64,000 nt of DNA, taken from NCBI GenBank assembly GCA_050486265.1, contig JBJHCY010000007.1:1-64000 (forward strand), written 5' to 3'. Every line of letters starts with the position of its first letter. The stretch's first letter is position 1. The DNA comes from SLFH01 sp050486265 (GTDB lineage Bacteria > Planctomycetota > Phycisphaerae > Phycisphaerales > UBA1924). The notes beneath the pieces are model-generated. The model saw only the letters and a program-made list of their open reading frames with translations, ran no database searches and was not told the DNA's origin. Both the position numbers and the translations under genes were made by a program. This document shows positions 25,097 through 35,267 of this stretch, piece after piece.

Positions 25097-25331
25097 GGGC
25101 GTTGGGTGTAGGGCGATGGGGTGTGGGGCGCCCGGCTTTGCCGGGCGAGAGGGGCGAGGGTCGAGAGGAGAGAGTCGAGGCGGAGACCCGACTCTTCGCT
25201 GCGCTCAGAGGTCGGCGTCCAGGAAACGGCGTGTTCCGCCGGTCTGCTGAGTCCTCGCCTGCTCGCCTGCTTCAGCCTCTCGCCCGGCAAAGCCGGGCGA
25301 CCCCACGCCCTATCTCACCACGCCCCACACC
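25097..25331. repeat. Long nested palindromic element upstream of asnS
   Basis: Left arm modules gggtgtagggcgatggggtgtgggg (25104-25128, described in parts) and the hairpin cgcccggctttgccgggcg (25129-25147) are mirrored by cgcccggcaaagccgggcg (25281-25299) and ccccacgccc...gccccacaccc (25301-25331). The inner part carries one copy of the dispersed gacccgactcttcgct module at 25185-25220. The whole forms a potential 235-base cruciform that ends just before the asnS ribosome site. Confidence 0.8.
25185..25220 (+). repeat. Dispersed 35-base repeat, copy 1
   Basis: gacccgactcttcgctgcgc... through gtcggcgtcc. Its core agacccgactcttcgct...ctcagagRtcggcgtc recurs at 26811-26844 (inverted) and 27312-27346 (direct). 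Internally it is a weak palindrome, cttcgctgcgctcagag. Confidence 0.8.
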
Positions 25332-25383
25332 CTTCCTCCGTACCATCGCCTCCCCGGTCAGCGTCCGGGGGGCGGAGGTATGC

Positions 25384-26784
<1,401 letters not shown>

Positions 26785-26810
26785 GCGATTGATCCGCGGA
26801 GCGGTCCCCT

Positions 26811-26844
26811 GACGCCGACCTCTGAGCGTAGCGAAGAGTCGGGT
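26811..26844 (-). repeat. Dispersed 35-base repeat, copy 2 (inverted)
   Basis: gacgccgacctctgagcgta followed by gcgaagagtcgggt is the reverse complement of copies 1 and 3. With copy 3 it brackets the small gene at 26860-27246. Confidence 0.8.
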
Positions 26845-26859
26845 TGGATTGGCAAAGAT

Positions 26860-27246
26860 ATGAAAGGATTCATTCGAATCCTGGGCAGCATCACTGTTCA
26901 CGAGGGGCAGCACAGCAACCTCACGATCGAGGTTTCGCTCGAATCTGGCGACGCCAGCGAGGTTGGCGACCTTATCGAGCAACTGCTTGCCGGCTCGCAC
27001 GAGTCGGCGACACTGCAGGACTCGGGCAGGAGTGCCCTGAAGATTGCAATCGGTCCGACGAGCCGGATCCGTTCGCGCTCCGGGATCAGACTCGAAGTCG
27101 ATCTCGACCGCGTCGCGGCCGAGTATCTTTGCTTGCTGCTCGGGCGCCTCGCCGAGGATCGGGAAGTAATGCGCTGGTTGCACGCGGACATTGAGCTCGA
27201 TGGCGGGAGCGTGCTGATGGTGCGATCGGCTATGTTCGGCAGATGA
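26860..27246 (+). CDS. Small hypothetical protein between inverted repeats
   Basis: 128 residues, unrecognised. The predicted fold alternates strand and helix: FIRILGSITVHEGQHSNLTIEV, then a helix SEVGDLIEQLLAGSHESATL, a strand ALKIAIGPTSRI, a helix VAAEYLCLLLGRLAEDREVM and a final strand. There is no signal peptide. Codon use is slightly less GC-rich at third positions than in neighbours (attcgaatcctgggcagcat and the like), hinting at a different history. It is flanked by inverted copies of the dispersed repeat and lies 75 bases after asnS in the same direction. It could be an acquired cassette. Confidence 0.6.
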   Translation: MKGFIRILGSITVHEGQHSNLTIEVSLESGDASEVGDLIEQLLAGSHESATLQDSGRSALKIAIGPTSRIRSRSGIRLEVDLDRVAAEYLCLLLGRLAEDREVMRWLHADIELDGGSVLMVRSAMFGR

Positions 27247-27292
27247 GCATCCCGGCGTATCCGCCTCTCGCCACTCTCCATCTCGACCATCT

Positions 27293-27346
27293 CGCCCGGC
27301 GTCGCCGGGCGGACCCGACTCTTCGCTTCGCTCAGAGATCGGCGTC
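27293..27346 (+). repeat. Hairpin plus dispersed repeat, copy 3
   Basis: The hairpin cgcccggcgtcgccgggcg (27293-27311) is followed directly by gacccgactcttcgcttcgc...gatcggcgtc (27312-27346), the same module order as in the element upstream of asnS. The rest of the 310-base gap 27247-27556 shows no gene. Confidence 0.75.
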
Positions 27347-27556
27347 GAGGTGTGGCGATCTGTCGCCCGCACACTCGCCAAAAAAATCTCACCACCCCGC
27401 CTGAAACTCCGGGAACTTCCCGGCGTCTGGCGCGTCTGAATGGACTGGGGACCGGTCGCCGCAGGGTCTTTCGGGCTTTGCCCGGGGGCGGCGGTCGGTG
27501 GTTGGTCCGGTTTGCCGTGGCGGGCGTCGGGCGGCTGTTTCTGAGGAGTTCTCTCC

Positions 27557-29239
27557 ATGCGGTCAGGATGCAAAGGTGCGGCGGGCGCCGCGGCGATCGG
27601 TCTGTTCGTGTTCTCCGGGGCGTCGGCCTCGCCGGTCTATACCACCGTCGTGCTCGACGATTTCGAGGCGAGCAGCGAGGACCGTCGCTGGGCGGCCCAG
27701 CTCGGGTCGAGCGGGCATGTGGTCTACTTCGCCGACACCGAGCTGCGGCGATGGATCAACGGCCACACCACGGTGCTCCACGAGATCGGCACCCACCTGG
27801 AGGGCCTGGCGCCCGGCGTGACGACGGTGATCCGCGACGAGGGGGACGCCCGGCGAGGCAAGCTGCTGGGCGTGGACCGTGACGGCGGGGTTTCTGTATG
27901 CCTGAACACCGAAAGCGACGCCCCCCAACTCAACAACCTCGGCCTGCTCGCGATGACGACGCCCGACGGCGGGTTCAGGGCGGTGATGGCGAGGGAAGAG
28001 GTCGCCGCGCCGACGGGCGTGGTCCACAGCACGGTCACCACCCCGCCTCTCGGCCTCCTGCGCAGCGACGACGGGTACACGATCGCGGGCGGTAGGGTGA
28101 ACGGTGTCATTACGCGGCGGATCATTTCGCCGGGCCTTCAGCATCGCGTGCTGATCACCGACGGCGACCGAACGCCCGCCAACGACGGGGAAATTTTGTA
28201 CCAGGGCAGGTACTACACGGTAAATTTAGGTGTTCGCTTCGGCGACACGATGCTGCACGACATCGCGCCGGGCGGCGTCGCCGCAAGCTATATCCGGTAC
28301 CGATCGGACATGTTCTCGTCGATTCAGCACGGGGTGGTTCGTGATTTTGGCGGCGGGCTGGAGACGGTGATCCGTACCTATACGATGACCGGGTACCAGC
28401 TGTGGCCCAGCGTGACGCAGCCGATGATACGGATCAACGCATCGGGCGAGGTGCTGATCTCGGCGAACATGTTGGATGCGTCAAGCGGCTCTGCGCCGAG
28501 AGGCGAGATGTTGGCGATCTTCCGCCCCGGAGAGCTGTCGCCGGATGTGTTCGCGATTCAGAATCGCTCGATCCAACCCACGAACTTTCCGGAATTCCAG
28601 GTCCGTCACCTGCCGAACAACTCGATCGGTCGCAGGATCAGTTTCGGCGACAACGGGGGAGTGATTTTCGACCTCAACTACAGCGTGACCGGACGCGGCA
28701 GCGGCGTCGGGCTGATGCACCGTGGCCCGTCGAATCAGTACACCATGCTGCTCGCGCCCGACGCGGTGCTGCTCGGCTCGCCCGGCGCGACGGTCTCGAC
28801 CGTGTCGCCGGCGCCCGCGGTGCTGATCGCGTCCTTGGACGCGTCGTCCGCCGCTGCGCTTTACAACATCAATTCGACGCCGACGATCTTCTACGCGACC
28901 CCCGAGGGTGTCACGAGGGTCGCGGCCGTCGGGGAGTCTCTGGAGGTCGCCCCAGGCGATGTCCGCCAGATCAGCGGGGTCGAGCTGCTGGATGTGAACG
29001 GCCCGCGGGTGCTGTTCAGCGCCGAGTTCACCGACTCCAGCCGGGGCATGTTCGTGATGAACGCGGACCCCGGATGCCCCGCCGACCTTAACAACGACGG
29101 GGTGGTCGACGCCGACGACTTCTTCCTCTTCCTCCAGTTCTTCGCGGCCGGCGACCCCCGCGCCGACATCAACGGCGACGGCGTCATCGACGCCGATGAT
29201 TTCTTCGAGTATCTCAACCTCTTTGCGCAGGGGTGCTGA
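27557..29239 (+). CDS. Secreted GC-type dockerin protein, tandem paralogue A
   Basis: 560 residues. A signal peptide (GAAGAAAIGLFVFSGASASP) is followed by a body of about 480 residues and two EF-hand-like calcium loops: DLNNDGVVDADD and DINGDGVIDADD, separated by FFLFLQFFAAGDPRA. The protein ends in QGC. NCBI uses the name GC-type dockerin for such ends; sorting or anchoring through the last Gly-Cys is known only by inference. The body begins VVLDDFEASSEDRRWAAQLGSSGHVVYF and contains repeated LLGVDRDGGVSV and LLDVNGPRVLF units that suggest a beta-propeller-like fold. No catalytic motif is recognised. It is first of four tandem paralogues. Confidence 0.85.
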   Translation: MRSGCKGAAGAAAIGLFVFSGASASPVYTTVVLDDFEASSEDRRWAAQLGSSGHVVYFADTELRRWINGHTTVLHEIGTHLEGLAPGVTTVIRDEGDARRGKLLGVDRDGGVSVCLNTESDAPQLNNLGLLAMTTPDGGFRAVMAREEVAAPTGVVHSTVTTPPLGLLRSDDGYTIAGGRVNGVITRRIISPGLQHRVLITDGDRTPANDGEILYQGRYYTVNLGVRFGDTMLHDIAPGGVAASYIRYRSDMFSSIQHGVVRDFGGGLETVIRTYTMTGYQLWPSVTQPMIRINASGEVLISANMLDASSGSAPRGEMLAIFRPGELSPDVFAIQNRSIQPTNFPEFQVRHLPNNSIGRRISFGDNGGVIFDLNYSVTGRGSGVGLMHRGPSNQYTMLLAPDAVLLGSPGATVSTVSPAPAVLIASLDASSAAALYNINSTPTIFYATPEGVTRVAAVGESLEVAPGDVRQISGVELLDVNGPRVLFSAEFTDSSRGMFVMNADPGCPADLNNDGVVDADDFFLFLQFFAAGDPRADINGDGVIDADDFFEYLNLFAQGC

Positions 29240-29335
29240 GGATCGTTTCTCACTCTGACGCATCGTGAAATGCGTTATCGAATCAAAGAAAGGCCGCGCA
29301 GGCTCAAGAGCCACGCGAGCAGCAAGGACACAAAG

Positions 29336-30979
29336 ATGAGTAAGCTGGACATCCGCACAATCACGGCCTCAGCAGGATTCGCGGTTATCTGCGGCGCCGC
29401 GTCGGCCTCGCCACTTTTCCGCACCGTCGTGCTCGATGACTTCTCGGGCTTTGAACGCGATCAGCGTTGGACGGCGCAGATCGGTTCGGGCGGGCATGTC
29501 GCCTATCTCACTCGCAACGACGCCCAGCTCCGGCTCTGGGACGGCACGGCGACCGAGGTCCTCCACGAGATCGGCACGCACCTGGAAGGGCTCGCCCCCG
29601 GGGTGACGACCGATTCGCTCTCGTCCGGCAGCTTTGGCTCGCTGCACCACGGCCGCATCCTCGGCGTCGACCGCGAGGGCGGCGTGAGCGTGTACCTCTA
29701 CGCCGGGCCCGACCCCGAACTCGCCACCAGCTTCCTCGCCTCGACGGTTCCGGGCGGGGGGTTCAGGGCGATCATGGTCCCGCCGGAGTTTGCGGCGCAG
29801 ACGGGGGTTGTCCGTTCGAGGCTCGGCTTGGTGTATTCCGGAATGCGCCGCTGCGACGCGGGGTACACGCGGGCCAGCGGCGTTCACGAGAGCGGCGTCT
29901 TTTCGCACCGCATCTTCTTCCCCGACCTTAGCGAGCGAGTGCTCTGGAGCTTCGGCGACCAGATCCCGGGCGGCACGACGGCGACCGGTCTGACATACTG
30001 GATCAGTGATTTCAGTTTTGGCATCGCCAATCACCACGACCACGCCGGCTCCGATTCCGCGGTCGATTTGGTGCGCTTCACCGCTGACGGCGGACAGACC
30101 TTCGACAACGGCGTTCTACGGACACACGGCGTCGGTGCAGAAATGCTTGTTCGCAGCCGCGCGACGATTAACGACCTACAACTATGGTCAGGGGGGAGGC
30201 CGCTGGTCCGTGTCAACACATCGGGGCAGACACTCGTCTCGACGCAACGGGTGATCGATTCCGTTCTCGGTACGGTCGTTGCTGATCCGCTTCTGCTGTA
30301 CTCCGAAACCGGTGATGTTGAATTGCTCCTGCGGCGCAATGAGAGCATCCCGTTTACAAACTTCCAGCCGCGGCCGTACAGCCCTCAGGACACTGACACC
30401 ATCCGAAGGCGGATGGCGTTCGCCGAAGACGGCTCGATGATCTTCGACATCTCACCTAATTCGTCGGAGCTCGCCCGGCGCAGCCCCTCGGGCGAGTACA
30501 CCATGCTGCTGGCGCCGAACGCGGAGTTGCTCGGCGTCCCGGGGGCGACCGTCGGCTTCGAGGGAAGGCCGATGGTCTCGCTCGACGGGACTTCGGCGGC
30601 CGCGGTGTACAGAGTCAACGGCGTCGAAAGCGTTTTCTACGCCGGCCCGGCGGGGATCACCAGAGTCCTCGGCGCGGGCGACGAGGTCGAGGTCTCGCCC
30701 GGCGTTTTCCGCACCGCACTCAGTGTGTTTCTCCTCGATGTCAACGCCGAGCATGTGCTGGTGAACATGACCTACACGGGCGGCCGAGCCATGCTCGCCG
30801 CGACTGTCACGGCCTGCCGCCCCGATCTCAACAACGACGGCGTGGTCGACGCCGACGATTTCTTCCTCTTCCTCCAGTTCTTCGCGGCCGGCGACCCCCG
30901 CGCCGACATCAACGGCGACGGCGTGATCGACGCCGATGACTTCTTTGTCTACCTGAATCTCTTCGCGCAGGGTTGCTGA
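29336..30979 (+). CDS. Secreted GC-type dockerin protein, tandem paralogue B
   Basis: 547 residues from the ATG at 29336, which gives the signal peptide SAGFAVICGAASASP. The in-frame start at 29270 would put a highly basic, non-signal stretch in front. The body opens with VVLDDFSGFERDQRWTAQ and shares HEIGTHLEGLAPGVTT exactly with paralogue A, then diverges in the middle (about 150-400). The C-terminal dockerin pair DLNNDGVVDADDFFLFLQFF and DINGDGVIDADDFFVYL is almost identical to A and ends in QGC. It follows A by 96 bases with no terminator between. Confidence 0.85.
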   Translation: MSKLDIRTITASAGFAVICGAASASPLFRTVVLDDFSGFERDQRWTAQIGSGGHVAYLTRNDAQLRLWDGTATEVLHEIGTHLEGLAPGVTTDSLSSGSFGSLHHGRILGVDREGGVSVYLYAGPDPELATSFLASTVPGGGFRAIMVPPEFAAQTGVVRSRLGLVYSGMRRCDAGYTRASGVHESGVFSHRIFFPDLSERVLWSFGDQIPGGTTATGLTYWISDFSFGIANHHDHAGSDSAVDLVRFTADGGQTFDNGVLRTHGVGAEMLVRSRATINDLQLWSGGRPLVRVNTSGQTLVSTQRVIDSVLGTVVADPLLLYSETGDVELLLRRNESIPFTNFQPRPYSPQDTDTIRRRMAFAEDGSMIFDISPNSSELARRSPSGEYTMLLAPNAELLGVPGATVGFEGRPMVSLDGTSAAAVYRVNGVESVFYAGPAGITRVLGAGDEVEVSPGVFRTALSVFLLDVNAEHVLVNMTYTGGRAMLAATVTACRPDLNNDGVVDADDFFLFLQFFAAGDPRADINGDGVIDADDFFVYLNLFAQGC

Positions 30980-31299
30980 GGGCCCGCGACGCTCCCAATG
31001 CACAACAGCCCAGTTTTTAGCGGGATCGTTTTCTTTGGAGACGCTCTCATCACCGAGCCCAACCGGGCGAACCTCGTGCGGCGAACGACATCGACACCGA
31101 TCGCACCACGAACCGCCATCCGGGGCTTGACAGCGATCTCCCGTTCTGTTCTTCTGTACAGGTCGCAGTCGTTCTGGCGTGCGGAGTGGGTTGGGGCGTT
31201 CTGCCCCGGAATCGCGGCGGTATGCCGTCGCGGTGTTTGAGCGTCGTTCGGGCTGGCAGCCCGTGCGGCGTAGGCTTGGCGTGGGACGGGAGTTTTCAG
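30980..31299. other. Gap of 320 bases, nothing recognised
   Basis: No gene, terminator or clear repeat is seen. A TTGACA hexamer near 31128 has no matching -10 at normal spacing. Confidence 0.4.
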
Positions 31300-33039
31300 A
31301 TGGGCTCAACACAGCGAGTTGCACCGTCGATGGCGGCTGGTCTGGTGTGCGCGATCGCCGCCGCGGCATCGCATGCCCAGGTCGTCACGGAACTGGTCTA
31401 TCTTGACGGCATCGACGCGATCGACCGAGGTCCGGGTCCGACCGACCTGAGCATCCGGCTAGGCGCAAACAGCGACGCGGTTTTCACCACCCGGCGTCAG
31501 GGCGTGGCCGCATCCACCCTCTGGCGTTGGTCGCCCGGAACACAAGCTTTGCCGATCGGTCCGGTGCACCCGCAGTACGACGGTGTGTCCGGCGTCGGGG
31601 CCTGGCCCGCGGTGACAGCGGTGAACGCTTCGGACGACGCGGTGATCGTTGATCGCGGGGTGAGGCCCGACGGCGGCGTCGGCTTCATCTATGCCGAACT
31701 GGTGGGCGATGTGCTCAGCGCCGCCGCCGCGACCGGCCCGATGGCGGTCGGTCCGGGCGTGCTGAGTGCCGACACATCGAACCGCTATGTGCCGCAGCAG
31801 ATGTTTGTTCACCGGCACGGCTTCCATCTCGGGCGGTTGCATGAGTACTTCCAGAGCGAACAGCAGGAGATCAACGAGTTGATCTCGATCGTTCCGGGTC
31901 GGGGCGCGCGGCTGCACCGCACGCCCGGCACACCGGTCCCGGGCGGGATCGGCATGCTCGGCGAGATCAGCACTTCAGACCGATCCGGAGGCTGGCAGCG
32001 ACGCGGCGCTTTCGCAGCGACATACGACATCACGCCGTCCGGTGATGTTGTGTACTTCTCCAGCATCGTCGAGCAGACGGGAGAGCCCCGCGGCGGCGGC
32101 ATCTTCTGGGACAGCTCGCAAGGGCTGCGAGTCATCGCACGCAACGACATCCCCGATCCATCAATCGACCGGTTCTACCGCGCGCACGGGCTCAGGGCAA
32201 CCGACAGCGGGAGGATCGTCTTCTCCGGCAGCATCATCCCGGCCGGTGAGGCCGATGAACTGTTCGGGCTCTGGAACATCGATCCGGCGGGCGATATCAC
32301 CCCGATCGTGCTCGACGGCGAACATATCTACTGGGAGCAAGGCGATCGCAATCTGAGGATCACAGCGAGCAGGTTCTCCTCTTCGAAGCAGGGGCTCATG
32401 ACCAGCGAGAGCGGCGACACCCTGTTCATCGGCGTCGGATCCTATTTCGGCCCGCCAGCGCCGGGCACATCGATGGGGGTCAACCTGATCTCCGTGAGAT
32501 CAGACGGAAGCCGGAGCATCGTTCTGCAGGAATACTCGGGCATGCCGACGGGGCTGACGCCTCACAGCTGGTTCCAGTTCGATCTGCTCTTCGGACACAT
32601 CATGGCCCCGGACGCGCTGTCCGCTCTCATGGTCGCCAGAGTCCGCGACCACGGGGCTGCAGTGAACACGCCGGCCCTGATCGTCGCGCACGCCGACCAT
32701 GGCGTCCACGAGATCGTCCGCCGCCACGACATGTTCGAGGTCGCGCCCGGCGACCTCCGCGAAGTCAATCAGATCGAAGCACTCGAACACCAGGCCGGCG
32801 CCAAGTCCCTGTTCCGGCTGGGCTTCACCGACGGCAGCAGCGGCGTCTTCTACGCCGAGTTCACAGCCCCCGCCTGCCCCGCCGACCTCAACAACGACGG
32901 CGTCGTCGACGCAGACGACTTCTTCCTCTTCCTCAACTTCTTCGCGGCCGGCGACCCCCGCGCAGACATCAACGGCGACGGCGTGATCGACGCCGATGAC
33001 TTCTACGACTACCTCGATCTCTTTGCGCACGGCTGCTGA
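31300..33039 (+). CDS. Secreted GC-type dockerin protein, tandem paralogue C (divergent)
   Basis: 579 residues from the ATG at 31300 (ggacgggag upstream). The signal peptide is SMAAGLVCAIAAAASHAQ. The body shares little with A, B, D and E in its first half (VVTELVYLDGIDAIDRGPGP). Its second half has the related segments HDMFEVAPGDLREVNQIEAL and FRLGFTDGSSGVFYAEF, and its end is the same two-loop dockerin with DLNNDGVVDADD, DINGDGVIDADD and HGC. It therefore looks like a distant member, or a different body on the same C-terminal module. Function is unknown; the cell surface is the likely site. Confidence 0.82.
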   Translation: MGSTQRVAPSMAAGLVCAIAAAASHAQVVTELVYLDGIDAIDRGPGPTDLSIRLGANSDAVFTTRRQGVAASTLWRWSPGTQALPIGPVHPQYDGVSGVGAWPAVTAVNASDDAVIVDRGVRPDGGVGFIYAELVGDVLSAAAATGPMAVGPGVLSADTSNRYVPQQMFVHRHGFHLGRLHEYFQSEQQEINELISIVPGRGARLHRTPGTPVPGGIGMLGEISTSDRSGGWQRRGAFAATYDITPSGDVVYFSSIVEQTGEPRGGGIFWDSSQGLRVIARNDIPDPSIDRFYRAHGLRATDSGRIVFSGSIIPAGEADELFGLWNIDPAGDITPIVLDGEHIYWEQGDRNLRITASRFSSSKQGLMTSESGDTLFIGVGSYFGPPAPGTSMGVNLISVRSDGSRSIVLQEYSGMPTGLTPHSWFQFDLLFGHIMAPDALSALMVARVRDHGAAVNTPALIVAHADHGVHEIVRRHDMFEVAPGDLREVNQIEALEHQAGAKSLFRLGFTDGSSGVFYAEFTAPACPADLNNDGVVDADDFFLFLNFFAAGDPRADINGDGVIDADDFYDYLDLFAHGC

Positions 33040-33446
33040 AGCCGCAGTCGAAGCAAGCTATCAAATACGCCCGCGAGGGAGGAGGCGCTCGCTCCTCCGG
33101 AGCGCAAAGGCGCCGGGAACGGGCGATCGCTCGGCCCGGCGCTTTCGGGCTGTCTCACCCAGCCGCCACATCGCGAAGATCGAGCAGCGGAGAGGTGGCG
33201 TCCGACCGCTCTGCGGATGCAGGCCGAATCCGCGAGAGATGCTTGACAAGGCCTCACAGATCCGCGATCCTGCAGGCGCTCTGGAGATCAGTTCATCTGT
33301 GACTTGCATTGCGGCCGCCGGCGCACACCGAGCGCGATCGGCCGCTGGGTGGGCTTGCCCGATAACAGCCATCCGATGCGGCGGCCGTACCGACCGCAAA
33401 TGAACAGGGTCCGCAACACGCACGCCGAAACACCGAGGACGACACC
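33040..33446. other. Gap of 407 bases, weak hairpin only
   Basis: No gene is supported. A stem ggcgccggg...cccggcgctttc near 33110-33150 could be a weak terminator of paralogue C. A TTGACA at 33244-33249 lacks a convincing -10. Confidence 0.35.
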
Positions 33447-35078
33447 ATGCCACGACGAACTCTTCCGCTCCTCTGCTGCGGGTTGGCTGCTTCGGCCCAT
33501 GCCGCGCCGGTCTTTACGCTCATCGAAGAAGGACACAACGCCAATTCGCGATGGCTCAACCAGATCGGCGCTCAGGGTCATGTGGTCTACTTCAAAGACA
33601 CAGAGCTGCGGCGATGGGACGGTGCGTCAAGCGAAGTGCTCCACACAGTCGGGATCCATCTCGACGGTCTGCAGCCCGATGCGACAACCGTGCCGATGCT
33701 CGGAGTCGGTGGGGGGCCGATAGGCTACATCCTTGGCGTCGATTGCAACGGCGGCGTTTCCGTGCTCCTGGAGGGTGACTTGCCGGGCGGCGCACCGCAA
33801 AGCCGCAGTAGACTGATCGCATCGACGACGCACGCGGGCGGCTTCCGCGCCGTCATGGCGAGCCCGATGCTCGCGGCTGACCCCTCCGTCGCGCCTGCGG
33901 CCGCCGCATCGCTCCCCGTGATGGGCACGCGTCGCAACGACAGCGGCCACACAATCGCACGCGGAGTTTTGAGCGGGGAAAGATCGTTCTGGACGATCTC
34001 GCCCGACCTGCAGCACGAGAACATCTTCACTTCCGGTCAGACAATCCCCGGCACTCAACAAACGGGCGTGCTCGCCAGCGCATACCAGATAGCATTTGGT
34101 GGGGCCGACTTCGGCACAGCGATGTATTCCGACATCGCGTCTAACGGATCCGCCGCACACTACTTCTGGTATGACACCGGCCATGCCACGCCGCCGACCG
34201 GCCTGCTCCGCACGCACAACGGCACGACGGAGCTGATTGCAAGCGCCACAGTCGAAATCAACAATCTCAGGCTCGCCTTGAATCAGACCCCGAAAATCCG
34301 GATCAACGCGTCCGGCCGCGTGCTTGCGGCCGGCGATTTCCTCATCAATCGTGTGTCGGCTCAGAATTCACTGGTGCTGATCGATCCTGACGCCCAGAGC
34401 CACGAGCTGATCGCCAGTGGCGGGCAGTCGCTGCCGATGACCAACTACGCAAACATCTCGTTCGGGATGCACCAGACCACAATGCTGGGAGAAGGCACAT
34501 TCCATTACACCGACGACGGCACGATGATGATCGAAGTCCCCGGGTTCAATGACCCCCACATCATCCACCGATCTTCAACCGGCGATTTCAACATGGTGCT
34601 GACGGGCGACCCCGACTTTCTCGGTGTGCCCGGGAGCCAGATAGAGGGCATTTCGACCAAGCTGCTGATGTCGACCGACGCGACTTCCGCGGCCGGTTCC
34701 TTCCGCGTTGACAGCCGCACTACGCTTTTCCACGCGTTCGCCGACGGCTCAGTCACCAGGCTTCTCGCTGTCGCAGACGCGTTCGAGGTCGCGCCGGGAG
34801 ACATCCGAAACATCACGAGTCTTACGCTTCTCGATGTCAACGGGCCGTATGTGCTCTTCGCGGCGAGATTCGACGACCTTTCCAGCGGCATGTTCTCCGT
34901 CACCGTCCCGTCCTGCCGGGTCGACCTGAACAACGACGGCGTCGTCGACGCCGACGACTTCTTCCTCTTTCTGAACTTCTTTGCGGCCGGCGACCCTCGC
35001 GCAGACATCAACGGCGACGGCGTGATCGACACCGACGATTTCTTTGACTATCTCGATCTCTTTGCGCAGGGCTGCTGA
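33447..35078 (+). CDS. Secreted GC-type dockerin protein, tandem paralogue D
   Basis: 543 residues. A short signal peptide (RRTLPLLCCGLAASAHAAP) is followed by a body related to A, B and E: SRWLNQIGAQGHVVYFKDTELRRWDG, LGVDCNGGVSVLL and MSTDATSAAGSFRVDSRT. The C-terminal half carries VAPGDIRNITSLTLLDVNGPYVLFAARF. The end is DLNNDGVVDADD, then DINGDGVIDTDD, then QGC. VVYF-TELRRWDG is shared with A nearly word for word. It is the last gene of the tandem set, and a candidate terminator follows at 35136-35169. Confidence 0.85.
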   Translation: MPRRTLPLLCCGLAASAHAAPVFTLIEEGHNANSRWLNQIGAQGHVVYFKDTELRRWDGASSEVLHTVGIHLDGLQPDATTVPMLGVGGGPIGYILGVDCNGGVSVLLEGDLPGGAPQSRSRLIASTTHAGGFRAVMASPMLAADPSVAPAAAASLPVMGTRRNDSGHTIARGVLSGERSFWTISPDLQHENIFTSGQTIPGTQQTGVLASAYQIAFGGADFGTAMYSDIASNGSAAHYFWYDTGHATPPTGLLRTHNGTTELIASATVEINNLRLALNQTPKIRINASGRVLAAGDFLINRVSAQNSLVLIDPDAQSHELIASGGQSLPMTNYANISFGMHQTTMLGEGTFHYTDDGTMMIEVPGFNDPHIIHRSSTGDFNMVLTGDPDFLGVPGSQIEGISTKLLMSTDATSAAGSFRVDSRTTLFHAFADGSVTRLLAVADAFEVAPGDIRNITSLTLLDVNGPYVLFAARFDDLSSGMFSVTVPSCRVDLNNDGVVDADDFFLFLNFFAAGDPRADINGDGVIDTDDFFDYLDLFAQGC

Positions 35079-35135
35079 CAGCTTCGGCCCTCTGCCCGCC
35101 AGAGCGGGCCATCCGCCATCTCGACACGCTCTCCC

Positions 35136-35169
35136 GGGCCTCCGGCAGCCGCCGGGGCCCCGTTCTTTT
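35136..35169 (+). terminator. Candidate intrinsic terminator
   Basis: gggcctccggcagccgccgg followed by ggccccgttctttt forms a GC stem with loop agcc and a short T-rich tail. It lies 58 bases after the paralogue D stop and probably separates the dockerin array from the DUF58 operon. Confidence 0.55.
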
Positions 35170-35213
35170 CATCCGTCTCTCCCCTGCTCGCCTGTTCGCC
35201 TCTTCCACCCTCT

Positions 35214-35232
35214 CGCCCGCCAAAGGCGGGCG
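35214..35232. repeat. Hairpin repeat upstream of the DUF58 operon
   Basis: cgcccgccaaaggcgggcg is a perfect hairpin of the same type as those at 25129, 25281 and 27293. It is preceded by the same cctgctcgcctgttcgcctc-like sequence that precedes the copy at 25281. Confidence 0.6.
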
Positions 35233-35267
35233 TCCCCTCACGAGCCCCTGCCCCGAGCCCCGATACC

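Noticed and set aside
30998..31240. 80-codon open frame between dockerin paralogues B and C
   Set aside because: No ribosome site, poor codon bias and no recognisable features.
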